This document shows, in pieces, positions 15,555-23,175 of a DNA stretch of 30,321 nt. Made by a program: the position numbers and the translations under genes. Numbering within the stretch: the stretch's first letter is position 1; each line of letters opens with the position of its first letter. Under the pieces are notes generated by a model. That model ran no database searches. It saw only the letters and a program-made list of their open reading frames with translations, and was not told where the DNA came from. Source of the DNA: Paraktedonobacter sp035294465 (lineage in GTDB: Bacteria; Chloroflexota; Ktedonobacteria; Ktedonobacterales; Ktedonobacteraceae); assembly GCA_035294465.1 (NCBI GenBank), contig DATGKW010000040.1:1-30321 (forward strand), read 5' to 3'.

Positions 15555-17996
15555 CTAATAAGCCGTCGAAGTTGGAGAATTCGCTGTGAAGCTCGTACCC
15601 GAAGGCAAACCGTGATCGTAAAGAGACCACGAACCGCTCGCGTTACTGCTCCAATAGAACTCCTGGAGATGGCCATCGCTGGTGATCACGTAAATGCTGT
15701 GATGCACTATCGTCTGGCCTTGCAGTGTGTACGTCAGGCCCCATGGCGAGCTAGTGACAACAGCGCTTGTGCCGGCCTTGGCGCTCAAGTCGTTGATCTC
15801 CCAACTTCCTCCTACATCCTCCCAGAATTCGTAGAGGTGTCCATTGCTGCCAACCATCTCGGCATGCTGCATCAGAGCGCCGTTGGCAACAAAGGCGTCC
15901 GCACTCGGTGTTCCGGTCAGCGTCACTCCAGCAGGGGTAAGCCCCACACTCACATCGGTCAAAGTCCAGCTTCCTCCCACCGCTGAGGTGTAATTGTACA
16001 GATGGTTATTGCTACCCAGCACGAAGATGCTATGGTATGGAGTGTTGTTGGAAACGTAAGTAAAGCCAGTGGGCGACCCGACGAAGTTCACGTATTGAGG
16101 AGGCGCAGCCAGCGTATTCAGGTCGTTGATCTCCCAGCTTCCTCCCACGAACTGCCAGTATTCATACAGTTCATTGTTGTTGCCGACAACCTCAATATGC
16201 TGATAGAGGGTACCATTCGCGAAGAAAGCATTTCCACTGGGCGAGCTGGCCAGCCCGTATGATCCGCTGGGCGAGCCCAGATTATTCAGCGTCCAGGTAT
16301 TGGGGGAGGATTGGTTCCAGCTATAGTTGTAGAGATTTCCATCGCTACCCAGGACAGAGACGCTGTGATAGGTCAGACCAGAATAGACGTAGCTGAAGCT
16401 GCTGGGCGACCCCACAAAATTCACGCCCGCAGGAGGCGCCGCTTTCGCGTTCAGGTCGTTGAGCGCCCACCCCTGTCCGAGAAATTGCCAGTATTCATAG
16501 AGATGACCGTTCGCCCCCAGAACCAGGACATGCTGATAAGCGGTACCGTTGACCGTGAACGTGTCCGCGCTGGGTGTGCCAGTCAGCGTGGTCCCGCCGG
16601 GTGCTCCCAGATCGCTATAGCTCCAGTTGCCGCCAAGCGACCAGTGGGCGTCGATCAGGTGACCGTTGGCCCCAACCGTAAACACATCCTGCTGGCTGAT
16701 GTTGTTTGATCCGCCAGCGCTACTCTTCAGGTGGATAATCTTAAACGACGGATTGGCTGAAGTCCAGTAGGTGAGCAGGTTATGGTAAGCCGAGGCGTTG
16801 TGGCCATCCAGGTAGACTTCCCATGTGCTACCGCTCTGGAAAGGCGCCGAGGTGATAAGCATGGTATGATAATCTCCGCTGCTATCATAGTAGATGATCA
16901 CATCCCCGGGCGCTGCCTGCGAGACGTTGGTTCCGATATTGGTTCCCAGACCAGAGTTGATGAGATAATTGTCCAGAGTCGGAACGTAAATGAGGTTGTA
17001 GCCGGTGCTATTCCCGCTTTGATAGCTCGGCGAGCCAATGCTATTAGTAGCGGGAGAGGAGCCATAGACGCCCCCATTGTTCAGACCAGGCACCAGGCCA
17101 TCCTGGGTTAAGGCGCGCGCGACAAAATCAGCGCATTGGAAGTTTGGTTGGTAGTACTCGTTCCCATCGCCCGCTCCCGGACCACCTCCCGGCACCTGCA
17201 CTCCAGACATAGTATTGCCGTCGGAGCAACTCGCGCTATAATATCCGCCACTGTACCCATTCATATCGCAGTAGATACTGGACGTATCATCATATTTGGT
17301 ATAGTTCCAGTTGGCGTCCGCCCAGCAAACGCGGTCACACCCGGCCACACTCGTCGAAGCGGAGCGTGCCAGCGCATTCACTTTCGCGGGCAGTGTGAAA
17401 CTATCCAGGATCTTCTCAAATGTGGCACTATCAGCCTGAACGGCCGCGCTGACCTTGCCGGTCGCGTCTGTCGGCTGAGTAAGCATGAAGGTATAGACGT
17501 TGGTGGTACCAGAAGCGTTCGCCACCGGTAGCGTGACCGTGCGGGTCTGCAAAGGCTCTGGAGCGGCGGCATCGTGACCGGGCAGGCGCGTCTTTGCCTT
17601 GCTCGCTGGCACGTAGGGTGAGAGCTTGTCTATTGCCTGATGTCCCGCGACAATGCGTGTTTTTGTCCCGGCTACTAACGAATCCCGCTTGAGAAGAGTT
17701 GCCGGCGTTTCTGTCTGGGTCGTGACGATGGGACTCAGCGTAGTCTGGGTGGCAGGATTGAGTAATGTAATATTGCTCCCATCGCGCTCTGAAGTCAGAA
17801 TCCAGTTTGCCGGGTAGCTGAGGGAGAAACCATAGACGGGATCATGAAAGGTGCGCCAGGCCGGCGATGTGGAGCGGCCACTTGTAGTGGAGGCTGCATA
17901 AACAGATTGGCTCCCATTTGCCATACCAGCAAGCAGGAACACAAAGAGGCCAATAGCTGTCCATAAATGTGTGCGCCAGGAAAATGTCCGAATCAT
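15555..17996 (-). CDS. Secreted putative amidase with seven-bladed lectin-like propeller
   Basis: The ATG at 17996 (AAAGGAG seven bases before it) gives 813 residues; the frame continues 25 codons upstream through the leader but is unlikely to be used. Sec signal peptide at about 1-34 (cleavage near VYA). A PsbP/DUF1795-like segment spans about 47-200 (HDPVYGFSLSYPANW to FEKILDSFTL). A Cys-rich amidase-like domain spans about 220-425, with likely nucleophile C288 (FQCADFVARAL), H377 (APGDVIIYYDSSGDYHTML) and H399. It resembles the NlpC/P60-type putative amidase family. C-terminally, seven repeats of about 55 residues (440-813) each have [VI]xVxGxxGHLYEYW-like cores, probably a carbohydrate-binding propeller of the PLL/tachylectin kind. 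Probably cell-wall or glycan acting outside the cell. Confidence 0.8.
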   Translation of the reverse strand: MIRTFSWRTHLWTAIGLFVFLLAGMANGSQSVYAASTTSGRSTSPAWRTFHDPVYGFSLSYPANWILTSERDGSNITLLNPATQTTLSPIVTTQTETPATLLKRDSLVAGTKTRIVAGHQAIDKLSPYVPASKAKTRLPGHDAAAPEPLQTRTVTLPVANASGTTNVYTFMLTQPTDATGKVSAAVQADSATFEKILDSFTLPAKVNALARSASTSVAGCDRVCWADANWNYTKYDDTSSIYCDMNGYSGGYYSASCSDGNTMSGVQVPGGGPGAGDGNEYYQPNFQCADFVARALTQDGLVPGLNNGGVYGSSPATNSIGSPSYQSGNSTGYNLIYVPTLDNYLINSGLGTNIGTNVSQAAPGDVIIYYDSSGDYHTMLITSAPFQSGSTWEVYLDGHNASAYHNLLTYWTSANPSFKIIHLKSSAGGSNNISQQDVFTVGANGHLIDAHWSLGGNWSYSDLGAPGGTTLTGTPSADTFTVNGTAYQHVLVLGANGHLYEYWQFLGQGWALNDLNAKAAPPAGVNFVGSPSSFSYVYSGLTYHSVSVLGSDGNLYNYSWNQSSPNTWTLNNLGSPSGSYGLASSPSGNAFFANGTLYQHIEVVGNNNELYEYWQFVGGSWEINDLNTLAAPPQYVNFVGSPTGFTYVSNNTPYHSIFVLGSNNHLYNYTSAVGGSWTLTDVSVGLTPAGVTLTGTPSADAFVANGALMQHAEMVGSNGHLYEFWEDVGGSWEINDLSAKAGTSAVVTSSPWGLTYTLQGQTIVHHSIYVITSDGHLQEFYWSSNASGSWSLYDHGLPSGTSFTANSPTSTAY

Positions 17997-18003
17997 AGAT
18001 GTG

Positions 18004-18072
18004 CTCCTTTCGTGAATGGTAAAGAACCTCGTGGTTCTTTCTGCTTCCTTGAGGAGCACAATCATTTGCAAA
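18004..18072 (-). promoter_or_regulatory. Conserved 69-nt leader, copy A (before the secreted amidase)
   Basis: This segment matches 23106-23174 without gaps at 57 of 69 positions. In both cases it begins eight bases upstream of the start codon. On the minus strand it contains the stem-loop AAAGAACC-ACGA-GGTTCTTT, then ACCATTCACG and the ribosome site. In this copy GTGCTCCT (plus 18052-18059, read on minus) is exactly complementary to AGGAGCAC at the ribosome site, so the site could be masked by pairing. Confidence 0.75.
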
Positions 18073-18218
18073 ACGAAGGGGTGCGTGATTTAGAGGAGGT
18101 GAAACAGGAAAGGGGAATGGATGCCCCAAAGGGTCAGGTGATTATGTGGCTGGGATGCCCAGAGAATTGAAATCCATTCCGTGTCATATCCCTCTACAGG
18201 ATGTAGCCACAGTTGGGG

Positions 18219-19595
18219 CTACGTCGCGGGCGCTTGCCATATCTGAAGAGTTCCGTCGGCACTGCCCGAAGCGATACGATTGTCTTTCGACCAGGAGACA
18301 GACCAGACTTTTCCAGTATGCCTTGTGTAGGTAAAATCGGTATGGCCGGTGAAGGCATCCCAGATCTGGATAGTTCCATCAGCGCTTGCTGACGCGATTC
18401 GCTTACCATCAGGGGACCACACTGCAGCCAGCACCGCATCAGTGTGCCCACGGTAGACAAAGACCGTTGCTCCTGTCGCTGCATTCCATACGCGCGCTGT
18501 CCCATCAGCGCTGGATGAGACAAGATACTGACTATCGGGAGACCACATAACCTCATAGACCTCGCCCGTATGCTCCCTGTAGGTCAGGCGGACGCTCTTT
18601 GCACTTATATCCCAGATGTAGGCCCTTTGGTCGGCCCCGGCCAGAGCGAGATATTTGCCGTTTGGCGACCAGGCAATCCACCAGATCCGTGCAGAAGAGA
18701 TCCGTGCGGAGAGAACTAGCTGTGCAGTCATCATATTCCAGATGCGCAGGATACCGACACCATCGCCGGTCGCCAGATAATGCCCATCTGGCGACCAGGC
18801 AAGTCCACTGACAACCCTGGTGTGTCCTCCGTATTGGCCTACCTGAGCGCCATTAGACGCGTTCCAGATGCGCACCGTATTATCGGCGTTGGCCGAAGCA
18901 ATCCACTTCCCATCCGGCGACCAGGTCGCGACGTTGACCGCTCGAATGGTAACGGTGGGGGTGTAGCGGCCATGCTGCAGCGAGATAACTTGCGCTGTGC
19001 CGTTGCCAATGACACCGGCCAGGGAATCTCCTCCTCTGGACCACTCAACATTAAAAACATCTCTTCCCAATGGAGCGTGAAAAACGTAGGGTAAATGCGG
19101 GGAAGCAGGCGCAGGAGCTGGCGGGCGCTTCAGTACTGTCAGAGAATACAACACACTACCTGTCACAACACAGAGGAGAACGCCCAAAATAAACCATTTT
19201 GCGTGGTAGAAAGAAGGCCGCTCAGCACGGCCAGATGTGTTCCTGAAGCGCAAGGGAGACGACTTGTGCGAGAAAGGCGGGGAGTGATCGTCTCTCTGTA
19301 TAGGTGAGCGAGCTTCCTCAACCTCTTCAGCACTGGCCGGAGGCCCGGCCAACTGATCTTCCTTCTGACGCGCAGACGGCTCGTTGAGAAAGCCTAATTC
19401 ATAAACATCCTTCTGGAAAAGCTCACAAAGTTTTTGCCGATAATAGAGACCCGGCACCATTTCCCCACGTTCCCAGCGGCTGATATTGATTTTCGAGGTT
19501 CCAATCTGTTTCGCTACCTGCTCCTGGGTCATGTTCCGCTCAAGGCGCAGCGATTTCAAGCGTACACCTGGGTTCTCAAGCTCTCTCCTGGCCAT
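18219..19595 (-). CDS. HTH (XRE) - transmembrane - WD40 seven-bladed propeller protein
   Basis: A 458-residue one-component regulator or scaffold. The N-terminal XRE/lambda-repressor-type HTH lies at about residues 10-66 (RLERNMTQEQVAKQIGTSKINISRWERG). A polar linker follows, then one membrane helix at about 132-152 (WFILGVLLCVVTGSVLYSLTVL) and seven WD repeats to the C-terminus (WSPDGKWIASANADNTVRIWN type). The topology would place the DNA-binding domain in the cytoplasm and the propeller outside. ATG at 19595 is preceded by GAAGGAG. The HTH shares a YYRQKLCELF block with the divergent gene at 19923, so the two HTH domains are paralogues. Ligand or target unknown. Confidence 0.9.
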   Translation of the reverse strand: MARRELENPGVRLKSLRLERNMTQEQVAKQIGTSKINISRWERGEMVPGLYYRQKLCELFQKDVYELGFLNEPSARQKEDQLAGPPASAEEVEEARSPIQRDDHSPPFSHKSSPLRFRNTSGRAERPSFYHAKWFILGVLLCVVTGSVLYSLTVLKRPPAPAPASPHLPYVFHAPLGRDVFNVEWSRGGDSLAGVIGNGTAQVISLQHGRYTPTVTIRAVNVATWSPDGKWIASANADNTVRIWNASNGAQVGQYGGHTRVVSGLAWSPDGHYLATGDGVGILRIWNMMTAQLVLSARISSARIWWIAWSPNGKYLALAGADQRAYIWDISAKSVRLTYREHTGEVYEVMWSPDSQYLVSSSADGTARVWNAATGATVFVYRGHTDAVLAAVWSPDGKRIASASADGTIQIWDAFTGHTDFTYTRHTGKVWSVSWSKDNRIASGSADGTLQIWQAPAT

Positions 19596-19922
19596 TGTTT
19601 CTGCTCCTTCATTGTTAAGTATCGCTTCTTAAATAGATAACGCTCGCTTCCCCATGAAATACAGGTCAAGGTCCGAATATGTGTGAAATAGCGGATAGCG
19701 GGTAAAACAGGTAGATACAGGCGGCGACATCGCCCTGATACAAGATGTTAACAAGCTGTATACTTGCCAGCATTACATTAAATCATAATCATGAGTATGC
19801 TGCTACAAGAGTGCGACAAAAAAATCTTGTAACTCGTAAACTCAAGCTATCGATACTATACAGATAAATGTGACCTGGAAGGCGCTTCCTTCTTTTTTAT
19901 GTAGATTAAGGAGGAGCTTATC
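19596..19922. other. Divergent intergenic region between the two HTH genes
   Basis: 327 AT-rich bases with no credible ORF. Visible structure includes a short inverted repeat TTAAG/CTTAA at 19615-19632. A bulged hairpin near 19716-19735 has GGCGA-CA-TCGCC at its core. There are several AT-rich blocks from 19745 to 19860. A weak promoter for the plus gene may use TTGTAA (19827-19832) with GATACT (19852-19857), but the 19-base spacer is long. AAGGAGG just before 19923 is a strong ribosome site. Confidence 0.4.
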
Positions 19923-20738
19923 ATGAAGAAACTTGCGGTCGGCAAGATGAACATGGCTCTTCGATATGCCAGAGAGCAGAAAGGCTGGTCCCAGGAACAG
20001 GTCGCGGACCTGCTGGGTACCAATGCATTTACGGTGTATCGCTGGGAAAGTGGGCGAGCTTATCCCAGCCCTTATTACCGCCAGAAACTCTGCGAGCTGT
20101 TCCAATGCGAGATGGCCGATCTGGGGCTATTTCCTATTACCCCATCTCTACCGTGTCACACCGGTGAAGCCCCCTTTCCTTTTTCTGCTGTAGCCCCATT
20201 TTCCGAACCGCCTCCCTTGCCTGTTTTCCGGCCCTGCCTGCTGGGTCGCGACAACTTGCTAGCTTCCCTGCGTGCGCAGCTATGCACCGGGCAAAGGCCG
20301 TTGTCGCTCGCTCTCTCCGGCTCGTCCGGGGTAGGAAAAACTGCGCTCGCCATCGCACTTGCTTCTGATCCTGCCATTCGGCACCATTTCTCCGATGGCA
20401 TCCTCTGGGCCAGCCTGGGGCTAGCTCCCAACATACGTGCCATACTGGAAAACTGGGCCAGTATATTTGGCTTCGCACCAGCCGCATCCGCTACGTTGCG
20501 AACTGTTCCCAGGCTGAGCCAGGAGCTGCGAGTCGCAATCTGTGAGCGCAAGATGCTGCTGATCATTGATGATGTCTGGCACGCAGAGCAGGCATTAACC
20601 TTCAAGTTAGGGGGAGCAAATACAGCTTATCTCTTTACCACCCGCTCTCCACTGCTAGCTATGCAGGTTGCGCCGGAGGGAGCGATTCTGGTCCCTGAGC
20701 TGTCTTCCCAGGCGCCTTTGCGAGCTCCATTCTTTTAA
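19923..20738 (+). pseudogene. Truncated HTH (XRE) - NB-ARC ATPase gene
   Basis: A 271-residue reading frame. An XRE-type HTH at about residues 10-66 (REQKGWSQEQVADLLGTNAFTVYRWESG) is followed by a proline-rich linker and the front half of an NB-ARC/STAND ATPase. The ATPase has Walker A GSSGVGKT (133-140), Walker B MLLIIDDVW (211-219) and AYLFTTRSPLL. The frame then ends at LSSQAPLRAPFF, where relatives continue with helical ARC domains and long WD40 or TPR sensor regions, usually totalling around 1000 residues. Neither the rest of the NB-ARC nor a sensor is recognisable downstream in any frame. I therefore read it as a decayed or truncated copy, although a short functional regulator is not excluded. 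AAGGAGG ribosome site intact. Confidence 0.7.
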
Positions 20739-20980
20739 CGGGAAAGCATTACAGGCCGAAAGAAAACATTGCCCTCAGCCTGCAATGCTCTCCCTGTGTG
20801 CTTAATTCAGGATGCCAGGCACTGAGACAGGTATCCAGGTAATTCCTTTTCGTGTGTAGGGATACTGGCCTGCCAGGGGTGCATTTCCTGGAGATTAGCT
20901 GGCAGGTTCACTTCACCCTCGCGCACGGTCGGGCCAGCGCATCTGCTGTAATTCTTTAGAAAAGAGGTGAGAAGAAGTTG
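20739..20980. other. Non-coding stretch after the truncated NB-ARC gene
   Basis: No supported gene. It contains an inverted repeat AGCATT-a-CAGGC / GCCTG-c-AATGCT (20745-20756 with 20778-20789, one mismatch, 21-base loop) shortly after the stop codon, without a T-run. A 68-codon minus frame crosses the area but shows no domain and overlaps the terminator. Confidence 0.4.
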
Positions 20981-21026
20981 AAGCAGAAAAGGAATGCAGG
21001 CAACGCCTTGCACTCCTTTTCTGCTT
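20981..21026 (-). terminator. Long hairpin terminator of the C39-like peptidase gene
   Basis: AAGCAGAAAAGGA (20981-20993) pairs with TCCTTTTCTGCTT (21014-21026). The stem continues through TGCA and GGC with one wobble and one bulge, about 20 pairs around a three-base loop. It lies 28 bases after the stop of the minus-strand gene, and its 3' side on that strand ends in T-rich sequence. Because the stem is itself A/T tract-rich, it could work in both directions and also stop read-through from the plus strand. Confidence 0.75.
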
Positions 21027-21053
21027 TATGGCCATAGCGAGCCGAAGCTATAC

Positions 21054-22073
21054 CTACCAAACGATTCCACCGTTGCCACTGGCGTTCTCAATTCCATTGT
21101 AGAGTTGGCTTTGCGAGATGGTATAGATACCCTGACCATTGGAGCCGCACTGGGGTCCACAGGTCTCTACGTAGGTGTAGGTCCCGTTGACGTTGTTATA
21201 CCCAATGATGGCGATGGCATGGATAACACCGCCACGACTCCAACTTGGAAGGTAGCTAGTGTTAACAATCGCCACCAACGGTACGCCGCTGTTATAAGTA
21301 TCGCTGACGACATCCGCGTTGAGTTGGCTCTGACTCAGACTGGAAGCCCCAACGATAACGTAAAAGTAGTTGGCCCAGTTGCTCGTGTTATGCCCAGAAG
21401 CCTCCCAATTGAGAGTATCTCTCAAATCTGAGGTGGCTGTATAGGCATATGGGTAGCTGCCCCACGTTACTTCACCGGGAGAGACGAAGCTAGGCGGATA
21501 TGCCTGAGTTGCCAGATACATGAGGTAAGCACGGTTGTAGCTGTTATTCCAGTAAGTTGTAGAATGAGGCGTACTAAAGTAACCTGCGGGATAGTTATTG
21601 GATTTCCCATTCCAATAGCCGAGCGCTACGTCACTGGCACCCTCAGCGCAAAAATTACTCATGTAGCCGTCGGTATATGAATGCCCGGCAGCATCAGTTC
21701 CTGATGGAGGCGGCTCGTACGTTTGACCTGAGATCGAAGTGGCGAGTGTCCAAACCGATGGGGTCCCGCAAGCTGGCTGTATGATTGATGGGCATGCCGA
21801 AGAGCGAACGACAATCCCATTCCCAGAACGGACAACTTCGTGGGAAAGCTTGGCCTTAACCCAGGTCGGGTCCTGTACTAGATGCGATTTGCCTGGCCCA
21901 TTAAAGATGTCCCCTTGTGATGGAAGCGTTTGGGCATGTGCTACTTGGGCATTAGATTGGGCATATCCTCCCAGGATGCCCATACAAAGCAGAGCGAGAA
22001 GTGCAAGAAGAATCCCTATTCGTTTACTCATCAAAGTGGTTTGTACCCCCGGAAGAGGACGTGCGACCTTCAT
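21054..22073 (-). CDS. Secreted C39-like cysteine peptidase
   Basis: A 339-residue protein with ATG at 22073 and AAAGGAG seven bases before it. A signal peptide with a basic n-region and hydrophobic core (KRIGILLALLALLCMGILGGY, broken after about residue 37) ends near AHA (45-47). The mature part is a papain-like peptidase_C39_2 domain. Likely nucleophile C142 lies in NFCAEGASDVALGYW, a variant of the family NYCGPAS block, and likely catalytic His285 is in GGVIHAIAIIGYNN. Tyr, Ser, Gly and Asn are abundant, as in exported Chloroflexota proteins. Role unknown; processing of a peptide or wall protein is possible. It sits between two regulators on a strand where exported proteins dominate. Confidence 0.8.
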   Translation of the reverse strand: MKVARPLPGVQTTLMSKRIGILLALLALLCMGILGGYAQSNAQVAHAQTLPSQGDIFNGPGKSHLVQDPTWVKAKLSHEVVRSGNGIVVRSSACPSIIQPACGTPSVWTLATSISGQTYEPPPSGTDAAGHSYTDGYMSNFCAEGASDVALGYWNGKSNNYPAGYFSTPHSTTYWNNSYNRAYLMYLATQAYPPSFVSPGEVTWGSYPYAYTATSDLRDTLNWEASGHNTSNWANYFYVIVGASSLSQSQLNADVVSDTYNSGVPLVAIVNTSYLPSWSRGGVIHAIAIIGYNNVNGTYTYVETCGPQCGSNGQGIYTISQSQLYNGIENASGNGGIVW

Positions 22074-22102
22074 AACTTTCTCCTTTCAGAGTGAGAAACA
22101 TG

Positions 22103-22119
22103 GTAGCCACATCGGCTAC
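22103..22119 (-). promoter_or_regulatory. Stem-loop in the leader of the C39-like peptidase gene
   Basis: GTAGCC-GATGT-GGCTAC on the minus strand forms a perfect six-pair stem, followed by CATG and then the AAAGGAG ribosome site. The order stem-loop, CCAT, AAGGAG resembles that of the two 69-nt leaders, but the sequence is not otherwise similar. Confidence 0.4.
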
Positions 22120-22197
22120 TCATGAGAAAATGGTAATCGACCTGGCGCGGCCTGTCATGGCCCGCCAGGCCGCTTTTCTGTACCTCTTTGGGAGAAG

Positions 22198-22225
22198 GAG
22201 ATCTGCCCCGCGCGGGGCAGATCTC
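22198..22225. repeat. Perfect 28-base palindrome downstream of the LuxR gene
   Basis: GAGATCTGCCCCGC followed directly by its exact reverse complement. It begins 27 bases after the LuxR-type stop (minus strand). A cruciform or hairpin is possible, but there is no following T-run on either strand, so it may be a protein-binding site or a transcript-stabilising hairpin. A second imperfect hairpin follows at 22141-22169. Confidence 0.6.
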
Positions 22226-22252
22226 TCGCGAATCGCCTGGTAGCAGTCATGC

Positions 22253-22924
22253 TTACCTGCTGGCGGAGCGCGGGAATAGAGGGGAGAGTACTCTGCCGGG
22301 AGAGGGAGGCAGATACGAAAGTACCTGCGCTTGATAGGCCATCAGGAAGACATCCTTTGCATGATGGACTCCCAGGCGCCGGTATATTTCAAGCCGGTGC
22401 TTTTTCAGTGTCTCTGGAGTAATGCAGAGCGCCTGCGCAATCTCTTCGTTCGTGAAGCCTTGTACAAGCAAGCCGAGCACTTCACGCTGGCGCGCTGTCA
22501 GCGGTTCCACGAACTCTGGAGACAGGTGCCGGCACAGAGCCTGGATCAACACCGCTTGCTCCAGCAAGTACAGAAGAGCACCACACGCGCTCGCGAGCTG
22601 CCGGACCTGCTCGTCTGGCAGCGCGGGTTGTGCCGAATCGTCCAGATCAGGATTCACCAGCAAGGTGCCGTAGACCCGGTGGCTGTAGACGACGGGAAAC
22701 TGACGCATTTCTCCATAATGCGCTGAACGGCTCCAGTAAGCCCTGGGAAGGCATTGCAGATGAGCATTCTGCCCGGTAATCGCTTCCACTACCTGGCGAA
22801 GCTGATCAATCGCCTCAAGCGGCCTTGCCAGCAACCGTTCGACCGGCGCAAACAGAGCGCCGATATCGATGGCCTGGTCATAAGAGGTTTGCAGGGAAAG
22901 ATCTTTCAGTGTACTGGGGGTCAC
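22253..22924 (-). CDS. LuxR/GerE-type transcriptional regulator
   Basis: A 223-residue protein. The C-terminal GerE HTH spans about residues 141-200 (LTARQREVLGLLVQGFTNEEIAQALCITPETLKKHRLEIYRRLGV), with all the usual positions. The N-terminal 120 residues look like a degenerate GAF or similar sensor domain; no phospho-acceptor receiver is visible. The start is GTG at 22924 with AAGGAG eight bases upstream. An intrinsic terminator stands between it and the small membrane peptide gene upstream, so expression would need read-through or its own promoter. Targets may include the exported-protein genes nearby, which is inference. Confidence 0.85.
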   Translation of the reverse strand: MTPSTLKDLSLQTSYDQAIDIGALFAPVERLLARPLEAIDQLRQVVEAITGQNAHLQCLPRAYWSRSAHYGEMRQFPVVYSHRVYGTLLVNPDLDDSAQPALPDEQVRQLASACGALLYLLEQAVLIQALCRHLSPEFVEPLTARQREVLGLLVQGFTNEEIAQALCITPETLKKHRLEIYRRLGVHHAKDVFLMAYQAQVLSYLPPSPGRVLSPLFPRSASR

Positions 22925-22946
22925 AGGTTACGCTCCTTCCTCAACG

Positions 22947-22966
22947 AAAAAGTCGCGATCAGCGAC
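22947..22966 (-). terminator. Intrinsic terminator/attenuator between the small peptide and LuxR genes
   Basis: On the minus strand GTCGC-TGATC-GCGAC is followed directly by TTTTT. The stem begins at the base right after the stop codon of the 43-residue peptide and ends 22 bases before the LuxR start. The short five-pair stem suggests partial termination. Confidence 0.7.
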
Positions 22967-23098
22967 CTAATGTGCAGGAATAACGCCATCCGCCACCAGA
23001 GGCACCACGGGATGCGCCAGGACCACGATAACGAAGAGAACCGCCAGAACCAGAACGCCAGAGAAGAGCCGCAGGATAGTGTTAATGGTGATGTTCAT
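22967..23098 (-). CDS. 43-residue single-helix membrane peptide
   Basis: ATG at 23098 with GGAAGGAG five bases before it. The product is MNITINTILRLFSGVLVLAV then a further hydrophobic stretch and a C-terminal VPLVADGVIPAH. One membrane helix lies at about residues 9-30; charge is low, with a single Arg. The frame could be read 25 codons further upstream, but only through the conserved leader. Shared leader, good ribosome site, a promoter candidate at 23176-23205 and a terminator immediately after the stop together make it a real gene. Function unknown: a membrane signalling peptide, a small regulator of a sensor or a toxin-like peptide are all possible. Confidence 0.65.
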   Translation of the reverse strand: MNITINTILRLFSGVLVLAVLFVIVVLAHPVVPLVADGVIPAH

Positions 23099-23105
23099 TG
23101 TGTTT

Positions 23106-23174
23106 CTCCTTCCGTGAATGGTGAAGAACCTCGTGGTCCTTCCTCTTCTCTTCAGGAGCACAATTCCTTGCAAA
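23106..23174 (-). promoter_or_regulatory. Conserved 69-nt leader, copy B (before the 43-residue peptide)
   Basis: Second copy of the element at 18004-18072, ungapped and eight bases before the start codon. Its stem is GAAGGACC-ACGA-GGTTCTTC, where a G-U pair replaces an A-U pair of copy A and the outer pair changes from A-U to G-C. Structure is thus kept while sequence changes. The complement to the ribosome site is only five bases (CTCCT) here, against eight in copy A. Confidence 0.75.
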
Positions 23175-23175
23175 C

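Noticed and set aside
15711..17531. Long plus-strand frames opposite the secreted amidase gene
   Set aside because: They are antisense shadows created by the repeated blades; the minus frame has signal peptide, ribosome site, leader and terminator.
18203..18222. GTAGCC/GGCTAC hairpin at the end of the WD40 gene as a terminator
   Set aside because: Six-pair stem with an eight-base loop, overlapping the stop codon and without a T-run on the minus strand; too weak to call.
20739..20840. Frameshifted continuation of the NB-ARC gene
   Set aside because: The other frame gives only a short, poorly matching stretch before a stop, so a single sequencing error would not restore a full gene.
20807..21013. 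68-codon minus-strand frame after the C39 peptidase gene
   Set aside because: It runs through the long terminator hairpin, has no ribosome site and no recognisable composition of a protein.
22148..22180. CGGCCTG/CAGGCCG hairpin followed by CTTTT as a plus-strand terminator
   Set aside because: No plus-strand gene precedes it, so I list it only as part of the palindrome region.
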